Positions 7,617 to 15,361 of a stretch of DNA of 64,000 nt are shown here, in pieces. Origin of the DNA: Lachnospiraceae bacterium M18-1 (GTDB lineage: Bacteria; Bacillota; Clostridia; Lachnospirales; Lachnospiraceae); assembly GCA_000403295.2 (NCBI GenBank), contig KE159605.1:1459409-1523408 (forward strand), written 5' to 3'. The notes under the pieces were generated by a model. The model searched no databases. It was given only the letters and a program-made list of their open reading frames with translations, and was not told the DNA's origin. Made by a program: the position numbers and the translations under genes. The stretch's first letter is position 1, and every line of letters begins with the position of its first letter.

Positions 7617-8225
7617 TTATTTTCTACAAATATGTGCCGGCCGGTATCCGATCCTTTTATTTTTTACAATCCCCAATATAAGGACCAGTGCGACGGCACT
7701 TACGGCTGACGCCGCATACAAAGCCTCCGCCGGCCTCCAAATGTAATATATTGCCTGTACCATAGACTCATAGCCAAGTGCTGAGATGCGCGCTTTTTTC
7801 TTATATCTTGTATGTTCCTCCACACTGAGCGGCCTGCTGTGATCCTCGACCGGGGACACCAGCCAGATTACCAGAAAAGACATCAGGGAACACCGCATCA
7901 TCCCGTCCTGAAAACCCGCTTGGATTAAATATTCCGTCCCCAGCAGGATCGTCAAAAATCCCACGGTAAATGACAGAATACACTTCGTATAGGTTTCCGC
8001 ATGGATTCCCCCTGCATACATCCGGATGTGGTAAAAGGGAACCAATAAAAATATGGTATACCAAAACCGGTGCAGGATCAGCCCCGCTCCTAATATGGCC
8101 GCCGTGCTGCACATCGTCGCGATCAGAAGCTCCATACCATAAGCACATACCCCTTCCTGTTCCTGTTGGATCACATTGTTTTTTACACAGCACACCGCAA
8201 TCCTTTTCGCCGTTCTTTCGATCAT
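7617..8225 (-). CDS. agrB: AgrB-like peptide-processing membrane endopeptidase
   Basis: A 202-residue multispanning membrane protein of the AgrB family, which removes the tail of AgrD, forms the thiolactone and helps export the peptide. The catalytic pair is visible in AGGIHAETYTKC: His75 and Cys82, the same spacing as His77 and Cys84 of Staphylococcus AgrB. The start is placed at 8225 (MIERTAKR) because GTGGAGG lies 8 nt upstream and the length then matches the family. An upstream in-frame ATG would span the ribosome site. It is the first agr gene downstream of the ABC cassette, with its own candidate promoter at 8258-8286. Confidence 0.93.
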   Translation of the reverse strand: MIERTAKRIAVCCVKNNVIQQEQEGVCAYGMELLIATMCSTAAILGAGLILHRFWYTIFLLVPFYHIRMYAGGIHAETYTKCILSFTVGFLTILLGTEYLIQAGFQDGMMRCSLMSFLVIWLVSPVEDHSRPLSVEEHTRYKKKARISALGYESMVQAIYYIWRPAEALYAASAVSAVALVLILGIVKNKRIGYRPAHICRK

Positions 8226-8257
8226 CTTCAGTACCTCCACATCCTCCTTTCTGACAT

Positions 8258-8286
8258 ATATTATGGATTTTGCTGTCAAAAATCAA
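8258..8286 (-). promoter_or_regulatory. Candidate promoter for agrB
   Basis: On the minus strand TTGATT (8286-8281) and TAATAT (8263-8258) are separated by 17 bp, giving a leader of about 25 nt that contains the agrB ribosome site. The -35 box is not ideal, as expected for an activator-dependent promoter. Confidence 0.45.
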
Positions 8287-8337
8287 TGTCTATTGACTGA
8301 CAGGTTGTTTTGGTTGCTTAAAATGCATGTTCTCTTT

Positions 8338-8862
8338 CTATAGTCTTATTTCATACTTTTCCGGATATAATGATAAAATTAATTTTATCTGTTCCTTCGC
8401 TTCCAATGCCGCTCTTTCTATTGGGTAAACAAGCATTACTGCCTGCGTTTCCTCCTCTTCAAAACTAATTTTTCCACTTAACCCTGGATTCAAATATGGA
8501 TATACATATGGATCGATCGCTCCTCCATTCTCTATACCGACCTGCAAAGTAAACGGTGCTATATGAAACATCCGTTCCTCGTCTGCTATATTTTTGACTT
8601 CTAACTTTATTACAATTTCATTTTCTGCCAACACCTCTTTGGGAATTTCCTTATACATATCTCTCATGTTATCTGCACTATAAATATTTACGTCTGCTGC
8701 TTTTATTTGAAAATGATCATATTCAAATGTTTCACCAGCTTTATATGTATGCACTTTTCTTACATGCTGCCTGGAATTGATATACATGATCCTCGTAATG
8801 GATAGACCCCCAAAAATAATGACCAACAAAATAATGATTCTCTTTTTTAAAGAACTTCTCAT
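8338..8862 (-). CDS. Membrane-anchored extracellular protein of the ABC cassette (DUF4352/DUF5028-like)
   Basis: A 174-residue protein with one N-terminal membrane segment (about residues 8-27) and an extracytoplasmic remainder rich in beta-strand patterns (IVIKLEVKNIADEERMFHIAPFTLQV), resembling immunoglobulin-like DUF4352 or DUF5028 domains. The family assignment is tentative. The ATG overlaps the stop of the ATPase gene by 4 nt, so it is the last gene of the transporter operon. Such accessory proteins often cap peptide-export or immunity transporters, which would suit the secreted DUF2712-like protein upstream. No catalytic motif is visible. Confidence 0.7.
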   Translation of the reverse strand: MRSSLKKRIIILLVIIFGGLSITRIMYINSRQHVRKVHTYKAGETFEYDHFQIKAADVNIYSADNMRDMYKEIPKEVLAENEIVIKLEVKNIADEERMFHIAPFTLQVGIENGGAIDPYVYPYLNPGLSGKISFEEEETQAVMLVYPIERAALEAKEQIKLILSLYPEKYEIRL

Positions 8863-9488
8863 ACTATAATCCTGCCCTCTGATATATTTATAATCTCGTC
8901 TGACAATAAGTTCAGTTCTTCTCTGTCATGGCATGCTACAATGATAACGGAACCTTTTGCTTTTAACTCACGCAGGATCTCCCTCACCTTTTCTACTCCT
9001 GCTTCATCAAGAGCATTGATCGGCTCATCTAAAATAACAATATCCGGGCTCCCCATAACCGCAGCCGCAATACCGAGTTTTTGTTTCATCCCCAACGAGT
9101 ATTTTCTGTATACTCGTTTATCATCCGCCCCTAATCCAACTTTCATTAAACATTCTCTCAATTCTTTTTCTTTTATTTTCCCCTGGATATCTGCTAAAAG
9201 TTTTAGGTTTTCTAATCCGGTATAACCATTTAAGAACGACGGATTCTCCAGTAAAGCCCCTATACTTTCTGGAAATGAAATATCCTTATGTAAAATATCT
9301 CCATTAATATCGATCTCTCCTTCAGACAATGTTATCAGCCCACAGATTGCACGCATAAGCATTGTTTTTCCGCTGCCATTCTTTCCTTGTAAACCGTATA
9401 CTTTTCCGCCTTGAAATTCAAGAGATATATCATCCAGCAGAATGTCCTGCTTTATTCTTTTGCTTACATGCTTTAATTGAATATACAT
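8859..9488 (-). CDS. ABC transporter ATP-binding protein of the secreted-peptide cassette
   Basis: A 209-residue compact ATPase with Walker A GKNGSGKTM (residues 35-43), signature YSLGMKQKLG, Walker B IVILDEPINALDE and the switch ACHD. The SLGMKQ signature and short length are typical of ATPases pairing with ABC-2 type permeases in bacteriocin or lantibiotic immunity. Two permease genes and a lipoprotein lie immediately upstream on the same strand, with a 3-bp gap to the nearer one, and the accessory gene overlaps downstream. Substrate inferred from context only: the secreted DUF2712-like product or related peptides. Confidence 0.9.
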   Translation of the reverse strand: MYIQLKHVSKRIKQDILLDDISLEFQGGKVYGLQGKNGSGKTMLMRAICGLITLSEGEIDINGDILHKDISFPESIGALLENPSFLNGYTGLENLKLLADIQGKIKEKELRECLMKVGLGADDKRVYRKYSLGMKQKLGIAAAVMGSPDIVILDEPINALDEAGVEKVREILRELKAKGSVIIVACHDREELNLLSDEIINISEGRIIV

Positions 9489-9491
9489 TTT

Positions 9492-10319
9492 CTACTTCCT
9501 TTCCATTATATCCTGTCTGAGAAAAATCCATATGCCCGCAGCTAATGACAAAATTATGATTACTGTCAATATGATCACCGCATGTATTATCTCGATTCCA
9601 TTTATACAAAAAATACTGTTTCTTGCAAGCATAGAGAAATTGCCTATTAAAAACGGGGAAAAATAATATGCTGATGAAATATATAAAACTGCCATGAACA
9701 TAAAGCCCATAAAGGGGGATGTAACTAATGAAATCACAAGTTGAACTGATACAGCCGCTATAGAAGAGATGATTGGCAAAACCATTACTTTTATAGTATC
9801 TATCCGTGTACATTTAAAAACAGGTGATAATAAGTTTTGATATTCCAGCGGCTCTATAGCAAAACTAATCGGAATTTTTGCCGCAAGGCAAAAGATCGCC
9901 ACAACTATATAAGCCACAAAATAATACAATAGTACACATACTATGCTCCACGCCCATTTTGATAGAAACCACTTTTTCCGTGATCCGCCTTTCATCAATA
10001 CATTTGCCCCATGGTTATTGTATATCTCCGAATAAGGATATTTTCCTGTAAAATAAAACAAAATCATATTAAACAGAAACCATGTGATAGGAAGCTGAAA
10101 CTTATCATCCGAAAATTGATCAAACGGCCTCATGCCTTCGAATATATGCAAAAAATAGTCCATACTGTTTAAATTCCGCGGCAGCTCTAACCCTGCGCTT
10201 TTTTCATCCAATATTTGAAAATAAAATGATATTCCTGCCGTAACCACAATAGCGGCAGCGGCCAAAAGGCACATGATATTTTTTCTGAATCCGATTTTCA
10301 GATCATATTTAAAATACAT
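9492..10319 (-). CDS. ABC transporter permease (second of a pair)
   Basis: A 275-residue membrane protein with about six hydrophobic segments, including one after residue 10 (FRKNIMCLLAAAAIVV) and a C-terminal pair. An extracytoplasmic loop follows the first segment. It overlaps the upstream permease gene by 11 bp and ends 3 bp before the ATPase. With two different permeases and one ATPase the cassette would form an asymmetric ABC-2-like exporter. No family-specific motif is visible beyond the hydrophobic profile, so assignment rests on context and topology. Confidence 0.8.
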   Translation of the reverse strand: MYFKYDLKIGFRKNIMCLLAAAAIVVTAGISFYFQILDEKSAGLELPRNLNSMDYFLHIFEGMRPFDQFSDDKFQLPITWFLFNMILFYFTGKYPYSEIYNNHGANVLMKGGSRKKWFLSKWAWSIVCVLLYYFVAYIVVAIFCLAAKIPISFAIEPLEYQNLLSPVFKCTRIDTIKVMVLPIISSIAAVSVQLVISLVTSPFMGFMFMAVLYISSAYYFSPFLIGNFSMLARNSIFCINGIEIIHAVIILTVIIILSLAAGIWIFLRQDIMERK

Positions 10320-11151
10320 CCTTTTTCCTTTCTTTCCACAAAAATGGTATGGCAGTCATGATTATGAGCAGTACCAGCTCTGCCAAAATAATGATTGGTT
10401 TTGGACTGCATGCGAACTGAGTCGGCTTTAAAAATCTTAGGGGGCTAAAATTACTCTCACCTATAAGTTCCATAATATAGTCTACGATCAGATATAAAAT
10501 CATCCCGCCTGCAAACACAAACAATATATTATCCGCATAGCAGCTTATTCCAAGTGCGATGGCTGCTATTGCCCCCAAAAAAACTGCGTCAATAAAAATA
10601 TAGACGATCGTATAAACCAACGGATATGTATAAAACAATTCTACGAACATCGCAGAGTCATCATAGGGACAATACGTTGACGTCGTCACTTCCGGTAACA
10701 GTGCCGGGAAAAACATCGCTGAAATCCATAAGCTGAAGAACAGTATCAGCAATGCCGATGTAAAACCACTTAAAAAAACTGAGATGTATTTTGCTGTATA
10801 ATAATCTTTTCTTTTTGCTTTTATTAATATATTTTTTATATATCCGCTTTTTTTGTCACGGTAATAACTAATTGCATGCGGCAGTGTCACCAAAAGGGGA
10901 AAAATCGTGTATAATATTGCTGATGGTAAATATGCATAATCAAGGCCAATAAACGAATTGTACAAAGAGCGCGGATAATATAACCCGACTTTCTCCATGC
11001 CATACTCCTCAATCAATTTTTGAAATGCCCGCACTTCCATAATCTGTATATACAAGAGCCAGACACACAGCATTGCTCCTATTCCCAAACACAAATAAAA
11101 TGCCTTATTGGAAAATACTCTCTTACACTCTACCTTTAAAAGTTTCTTCAT
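10309..11151 (-). CDS. ABC transporter permease (first of a pair)
   Basis: A 280-residue membrane protein with about six transmembrane segments. It has a basic N-terminus (MKKLLKVECKRVFSNKAF) leading into segment 1, and a cytoplasmic basic loop (DKKSGYIKNILIKAKRKDYYTAKY) matching the coupling-helix region of ABC-2 permeases. It follows the lipoprotein gene by 5 bp and overlaps the second permease by 11 bp. By architecture it is half of the transporter channel. What is transported is not visible. Confidence 0.82.
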   Translation of the reverse strand: MKKLLKVECKRVFSNKAFYLCLGIGAMLCVWLLYIQIMEVRAFQKLIEEYGMEKVGLYYPRSLYNSFIGLDYAYLPSAILYTIFPLLVTLPHAISYYRDKKSGYIKNILIKAKRKDYYTAKYISVFLSGFTSALLILFFSLWISAMFFPALLPEVTTSTYCPYDDSAMFVELFYTYPLVYTIVYIFIDAVFLGAIAAIALGISCYADNILFVFAGGMILYLIVDYIMELIGESNFSPLRFLKPTQFACSPKPIIILAELVLLIIMTAIPFLWKERKKDVF

Positions 11152-11156
11152 GATTT

Positions 11157-11798
11157 TCAGCTCTCCTTTTGGAGCGTTATTTCGATATAATTATTTTGAC
11201 TGTCTTCTGTCTCGAACACCATTGGTTCCAGAAAAAACTTCTCACTCTTCATCATTTCTTTATCCACAAAGAATCCTACTGTAATTTCTGTTGTTCCTTG
11301 TTGAATCTCTGCAAATCCCCCATCGTGGATATCACTGCTTATTCGTTTCCCGTCCTGATAAAAGCAATCCGCAGTGAGATATTCACCATTATAAATACCT
11401 TTCAGTTTGAAAGATGTTGTGTTTACATTTAAATTCTTTTCTGAATACATATTCAATTTCACGCCGACAAAAGAATAGCCTTCTAATAGATTTCCATCTT
11501 CATCTATAAAAGCTCCGATAACATTTTTTAATAAATCTAAAGATTCTTTTGTGATTTTCTCTGTTTCCACATATGAGTCCGTAACGCTCACTTCAACATA
11601 GTCTGTAAGTTCTCCATTTTCATCTACGTTTGTCGCTATCGAAACAGGCGTACTTTCATCTACAGTATATTCTTCCATCTTGCTGATTTCTTCTTCCATG
11701 TCGATTGGCATTTCTTCCGTATTTTTATTAAAATGACTGCAGGCACACAACCCTGCAATTGAAATCAAAATCAGCAATCCCATCCATATTTTTCTCAT
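11157..11798 (-). CDS. Secreted lipoprotein of the ABC cassette
   Basis: A 213-residue lipoprotein. The signal sequence ends in LCAC with the lipidation cysteine at residue 20, followed by an acidic linker (MPIDMEEEISKMEEY) and a domain of predicted beta strands ending in FETEDSQNNYIEITLQ. The start is set at 11798 behind GGAGGG, 14 codons inside a longer reading frame. It leads the permease pair and may act as an immunity or capture lipoprotein, as in bacteriocin operons. I do not recognise a named domain. The DUF2712-like gene lies upstream, separated by a palindromic repeat. Confidence 0.8.
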   Translation of the reverse strand: MRKIWMGLLILISIAGLCACSHFNKNTEEMPIDMEEEISKMEEYTVDESTPVSIATNVDENGELTDYVEVSVTDSYVETEKITKESLDLLKNVIGAFIDEDGNLLEGYSFVGVKLNMYSEKNLNVNTTSFKLKGIYNGEYLTADCFYQDGKRISSDIHDGGFAEIQQGTTEITVGFFVDKEMMKSEKFFLEPMVFETEDSQNNYIEITLQKES

Positions 11799-11929
11799 AG
11801 CAATCCCTCCATTATCGCTTACGGCCATTACATTAAGCAATACTTCTAAATAATTATAAATGTCTGTTTCAGCATAACTTACTTCAATTCTTCATCGCAA
11901 CGTTTGAATAGCTATTGGATAATCGCATA

Positions 11930-12015
11930 TTTTTCCACATATGCGGTAGGCTGGATGCCCTAATGAGCCTCCAACCTACCCAGCTATTCGTAAAAACCAT
12001 GCTATCGCAATAATT
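11930..12015 (-). repeat. Diverged family A palindromic element between the secreted-protein gene and the lipoprotein
   Basis: On the minus strand, GGTAGGTTGGAGGCTC and a near-complementary GGGCATCCAGCCTACC form a hairpin. It is preceded by CATGGTTTTTACGAAT, which matches the CACGGTTTTTGCGAAT core of family A. An outer GAATAGCT/AGCTATTC pair encloses it. It lies 20-110 bp past the DUF2712-like gene and could act as a processing or attenuation structure within the operon. Confidence 0.6.
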
Positions 12016-12034
12016 GTGACAACCCTATAATTAC

Positions 12035-12457
12035 TTAAATGCTATCTGGACTCCATGCACCACTGATTGTTACATTTGATACACTCGATCTTGTAAATCC
12101 AAGGCATGCCCAACTATCCCCGTTTTCTTTTACCGAATTAAGTAAGTAAGTATAGTAGGGTGAAACCCCTACCACTTTAGGCGTTCCATAAGTACGGTCA
12201 TATTTAATCCCTGATTGGGTCTTTGAACCATAAACACGAACAACTACCGGAGTTGCGGCTTTTGACAGTTTTACTGATGCTGATGTATCATCTAACTTCG
12301 GTCTTGAAGTCGTATATTTCGTTGTACCAGTGATTGTAAAGTTATAAAAGTATGAATCTTCATAATTTCCTGCAGCAAGCGCGCTGAATCCGCTCATTGA
12401 TAAAAGCATCCCTGCAGCAAGCGTCATTGCAACTATTTTTTTTATAGTTCTTTTCAT
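12035..12457 (-). CDS. Secreted DUF2712-like protein
   Basis: A 140-residue secreted protein with a textbook signal peptide: basic MKRTIKK, a hydrophobic core, and ALAA cleavage before Gly30. The mature part of about 111 residues is strand-rich, with YFYNFTITGTTKY near its start and the C-terminal SGAWSPDSI. The tail W-S-P-D-S and the YFNFTI-like opening match my recollection of DUF2712, a family of small secreted Firmicute proteins often encoded beside bacteriocin-type ABC transporters. It has a strong AAGGAGG site. Its position at the head of an ABC cassette next to agrBACD suggests a quorum-controlled secreted factor. Whether it is a toxin, a signal or a structural protein is unknown. Confidence 0.82.
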   Translation of the reverse strand: MKRTIKKIVAMTLAAGMLLSMSGFSALAAGNYEDSYFYNFTITGTTKYTTSRPKLDDTSASVKLSKAATPVVVRVYGSKTQSGIKYDRTYGTPKVVGVSPYYTYLLNSVKENGDSWACLGFTRSSVSNVTISGAWSPDSI

Positions 12458-12557
12458 TTTGATTTCCTCCTTAATTTTCTAATCTAAAATAATAATTTTT
12501 ATTTTGCACAAAAGCTATTCACAAAGATTATTAAATAGCAACATCACATATTTGCCG

Positions 12558-12620
12558 TCACGTAAATCCTGATACAGCAAAACTCAATACCTTATCTGAA
12601 TTTTTTACAACATATCCCAT
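12558..12620 (-). CDS. 20-residue small ORF with a strong ribosome site, ahead of the secreted-protein gene
   Basis: The ORF encodes MGYVVKNSDKVLSFAVSGFT and stops at TGA. AGAGGGGGGTGATACTA immediately upstream is one of the strongest Shine-Dalgarno matches in the window, hard to explain without translation. It starts about 20 nt after a 9-bp inverted repeat (12641-12664) and lies 100 bp before the DUF2712-like gene on the same strand. The peptide is short and lacks a classical leader, so it could be a leader peptide controlling the cassette, a leaderless peptide, or an intracellular signal. No homologue comes to mind. Confidence 0.5.
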   Translation of the reverse strand: MGYVVKNSDKVLSFAVSGFT

Positions 12621-12640
12621 TAGTATCACCCCCCTCTTGA

Positions 12641-12664
12641 TTTTACATATAAATCTATGTAAAA
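12641..12664 (-). promoter_or_regulatory. Inverted repeat (operator or hairpin) ahead of the small-peptide/secreted-protein operon
   Basis: TTTTACATA and TATGTAAAA form a perfect 9-bp inverted repeat with a 6-nt spacer, 20 nt upstream of the small ORF. It resembles a regulator dyad more than a terminator, as no T-run follows. The TTTACA/TGTAAA theme recurs around the promoter at 1011-1039. Confidence 0.5.
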
Positions 12665-12980
12665 CCGATTCCTTTATCTGTCATAATCTTTTTGACATTT
12701 CATATTTTACTATACTCCAAAAATAAAAAAATACCTTTTGCTTATCCGGTATTCTGAGATGCGCAAGATGCAATTTTGATTCGAAAATTAGTAAGAGATT
12801 AGGTCAATTGTCATTAATCTAAAACCTTACTGCGCCGATATCGTATCCTTATACATGTTTTGGCCAGGCACAAGTTCCTTCGGTAACTTAAGCGAATGAT
12901 ATTGGGTTCATTCATCTCCCATAGGAATGTACAGAAACTATTGAAAAAGTATGGCGAAAAAGCTAAAAGTAATGTATCAG

Positions 12981-13035
12981 GCCTGCCGTGCGACCTCCGG
13001 ATTATGGGTCACTACGATCATCAAATAATCTCTTT
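12981..13035 (-). pseudogene. Duplicated fragment of the ABC ATPase gene at 15362-16024
   Basis: Forty consecutive bases (12981-13020) are identical to 15402-15441 inside the ATPase gene, and the next 15 match at 12 positions. The fragment encodes the region around the switch histidine (VVTHNPEVARQA) and has no start or partner sequence, so it is a recombination scar. It abuts the near-perfect palindrome at 13033-13070. Confidence 0.8.
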
Positions 13036-13260
13036 GCTACTTTGTGCGAAACTTCGCATAAAGTAGCAAAAAGGCTGGGCACAGAGTTATGTAGCTGAGT
13101 TGTCGGGTGAGATTCCCGCACGATTATGAATATTGAAAATAAAGGGCAGTACCCAAGTTTTGGGGTGAAATGGCAAGCAGGGCCCGAAGAGTCAGTGTCG
13201 CTTTGCTCCTTATGTTGACTTGAGGTTACAAAAATAACATTTTCCCAGGAGGCCAGCTTC
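13033..13260. other. Structured gene-poor region with a long palindrome; possible group II intron remnant
   Basis: 13033-13070 is an 18-bp stem (TTTGCTACTTTGTGCGAA with TTCGCATAAAGTAGCAAA, one G-T pair) on a 2-nt loop. Further on, GTCGGGTGAGATTCCCGCAC (13109-13128) and CTTATGTTGACTTGAGGTTA (13209-13228) are reminiscent of bacterial group II intron RNA. No reverse transcriptase is present and domain V was not identified, so this is a weak suggestion. No credible gene is seen here. Confidence 0.3.
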
Positions 13261-13271
13261 AAATAGAATAA

Positions 13272-13290
13272 CCGCTCTTTGGAAGAGCGG
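13272..13290. terminator. Short stem-loop, possible terminator
   Basis: CCGCTCTT and AAGAGCGG pair over a 3-nt loop. No long T-run follows on either strand. It may act with the stronger stem-loop at 13371-13406. Confidence 0.35.
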
Positions 13291-13370
13291 CAGATGTTGT
13301 AGGTTGTCAGTCCATATTTACTGTAAGCCTTTGTACACTAAATCAAAAGTTCCATCTAAACAAAGAATGA

Positions 13371-13406
13371 AATCCCCGAACCATGTGCCAGCACAGTTCG
13401 GGGATT
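13371..13406 (-). terminator. Intrinsic terminator of the MerR-FtsX exporter operon
   Basis: AATCCCCGAAC (13371-13381) pairs perfectly with GTTCGGGGATT (13396-13406), an 11-bp stem. Read on the minus strand it is followed by the T-rich TTTCATTCTTTG. It lies about 110 bp beyond the stop at 13519. T-rich sequence also follows on the plus strand, so it may be bidirectional. Confidence 0.75.
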
Positions 13407-13518
13407 CTTCTTTACTTTTATGACGGCAAAGCCGCACCAGCCGCAACGGCGATCAAAAAGGAGGCTGCCTATTTTTACATCCAAGAAAAATATTGATATC
13501 TTTGGTGTGCATTACTAT

Positions 13519-15360
13519 CTACTCTTCCAGTTCTCCCAGGATCTGCAGCGGCTCTTTTGCCAGCATCTGCCGCATGACCCCGGAACCGATCAGCACTGCG
13601 GCCAGGAGCATCCCGATTCCCGATGCGGCAGCCATTTCTGCGCCTGGCTTCTGTTCTGCCGCGGAGAGATCGACTTCTTCCATATCCGCCTGGGCGATCA
13701 CCGCATTGCTGAACGTATTGTCAAATTCCGTGGTCTCTTCCGTTGCCTTCACCGCCCGGTCCGTCGCCATCCAGCCCGCCGCGCTCCCTGCCGCGGTGCC
13801 TAAGACCGCAAGCAGGAAAAATCCGGTCAGAAGGGAAACGGCGCACTGTCGTTTCGTCCTCCCCAGCAGCCGTTCCACTGCGATCCGCTGCCGCTGGCCC
13901 GTGATGAACAGGTTGGCAAAGAAGCAGAGGATCATCACCGCCAATACACATCCGCATGCCAGAAAGATCACAGCCATCAGCTTTCTGCTCTCGATTCCGT
14001 TTTTCAGATTGCTGTATCCGTTATCATAGAACCGGATCTCCAGCCCTTCCACGCCCTGCTTCTCCCATGCGGCCATGAAATCCTCGATCGTTCCGTTGGG
14101 AATTTCAAAGGAAGTATTGCCGCCGGTCATATACCACATTCCTGCGATATTATCCGCCCAGGAATTTTCAGGAACGGCATTCCAGGGAATAATCACCTGA
14201 TCATTACACAATTCATATCCATTTCTTGTGGCCGACGTGGTGGTATAGATCCCAACGATCTCATACTCCTGCTCATGGAATATCGGATATGCCTTTCCTT
14301 CGGCGTTTAAAATGGACTGCACCCACATCGCCTCTTCCTGCGTTGGGGAATAATCTGCGCAATAGAGCGGAAGCGTGAGCTTGTCTCCAGCTTCCTTTCG
14401 CAAAAGCATGGCCAGACTGGAAGAAATCAGGCAGACCGGCTTTCCTTCTGCGTACTCCTCCTCTGTAATATCCCTTCCTTTTGAAATCTGCGCGTCCTTC
14501 CAATAGAAGGGCATCAAAAGCTCTGTCTTGTCTATAGGCATCACAGGAACCGTATAAAACAGATAATCCCGTGTTTTTGCCATTTCCAGCCAGCGTTTTC
14601 CCCGCTCCGTCTCGTAAAAATCTTCTGTTACAATATCAATGTCTTGCTCCTCTTCCGCTTCTGCTACAGCATCATAGATCCGTTCACCCTCCATGGTATA
14701 CTGATACGAGGCCACACTGTTTACCGGGAAAAATTCCGGCACAAAATCCTCCGGGGCAATGTGTTCCACCTTTGACCCATGAACCCAGCCGGCATAGTTC
14801 AGCATCATGATATATGTCGTTCCTGCCTCAAAGCTCCTGGCTTCCTCCATATGGTGGTCGCAGATGTAAAAAATATCTCCCTCTTTCAGTTCATATTCAT
14901 CGCCTGAAAGAACCTTTTCCGCACGCATGGGAAATGACTCATCTGCCGTCCCCGACTCTATGGGCGTCGCCTCTACGATGATAAACATGTATGGCGTAGC
15001 TCCCGCCTTCTGATCCACCAGCGCTCCAAGATTGGGTCTCTGCTTCGCTTCCAGAATATAGCCGGCCCCTTCAAAATCCATGACCGAATTGGGAATCCGT
15101 TCCCCTTGTCTTCCCCATTTCGTATAATAATACCCGGTTTTGGCATCCCAAAACTTCGCTGTCTCTACATGATCTATCCTCTGCTCCACTGTCCCCACCG
15201 TCATGAAGATATTCTCAAATTCCTCCAGCATATTCCGGTTGATCTCCCAGAGGTTTCCTCCCAGCGCCAGCAGAAATGCCGAAACTCCGGCCAGCAGAAG
15301 AAACAGGATGCTTTTTAAGGGACTCCGGAGTATCTGTTTCATACTATAGTAAACTGTCAT
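13519..15360 (-). CDS. FtsX/MacB-family ABC permease with large extracellular domain
   Basis: A 613-residue permease with one N-terminal membrane segment (about residues 18-35), a long extracytoplasmic region (about 40-450) and a C-terminal block of hydrophobic segments typical of FtsX domains, ending in MLAKEPLQILGELEE. This is the MacB-like layout in which the outer domain transmits mechanical force (mechanotransmission) rather than forming a channel. It follows the ATPase gene by 1 nt and is the last gene of a three-gene operon led by the MerR-FtsX fusion, so the complex probably contains two different permease subunits. The substrate is unknown. MerR control suggests a drug or antimicrobial peptide. 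Confidence 0.88.
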   Translation of the reverse strand: MTVYYSMKQILRSPLKSILFLLLAGVSAFLLALGGNLWEINRNMLEEFENIFMTVGTVEQRIDHVETAKFWDAKTGYYYTKWGRQGERIPNSVMDFEGAGYILEAKQRPNLGALVDQKAGATPYMFIIVEATPIESGTADESFPMRAEKVLSGDEYELKEGDIFYICDHHMEEARSFEAGTTYIMMLNYAGWVHGSKVEHIAPEDFVPEFFPVNSVASYQYTMEGERIYDAVAEAEEEQDIDIVTEDFYETERGKRWLEMAKTRDYLFYTVPVMPIDKTELLMPFYWKDAQISKGRDITEEEYAEGKPVCLISSSLAMLLRKEAGDKLTLPLYCADYSPTQEEAMWVQSILNAEGKAYPIFHEQEYEIVGIYTTTSATRNGYELCNDQVIIPWNAVPENSWADNIAGMWYMTGGNTSFEIPNGTIEDFMAAWEKQGVEGLEIRFYDNGYSNLKNGIESRKLMAVIFLACGCVLAVMILCFFANLFITGQRQRIAVERLLGRTKRQCAVSLLTGFFLLAVLGTAAGSAAGWMATDRAVKATEETTEFDNTFSNAVIAQADMEEVDLSAAEQKPGAEMAAASGIGMLLAAVLIGSGVMRQMLAKEPLQILGELEE

Positions 15361-15361
15361 C

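Noticed and set aside
12458..12800. LytTR direct-repeat operator pair upstream of the secreted-protein operon
   Set aside because: I looked for paired sites of the LytTR consensus and found no convincing pair by eye; only the inverted repeat at 12641-12664 stands out.
13002..13262. 86-codon minus-strand frame in the structured region
   Set aside because: It runs through the duplicated ATPase scrap and the palindrome, has no ribosome site and looks like no protein.
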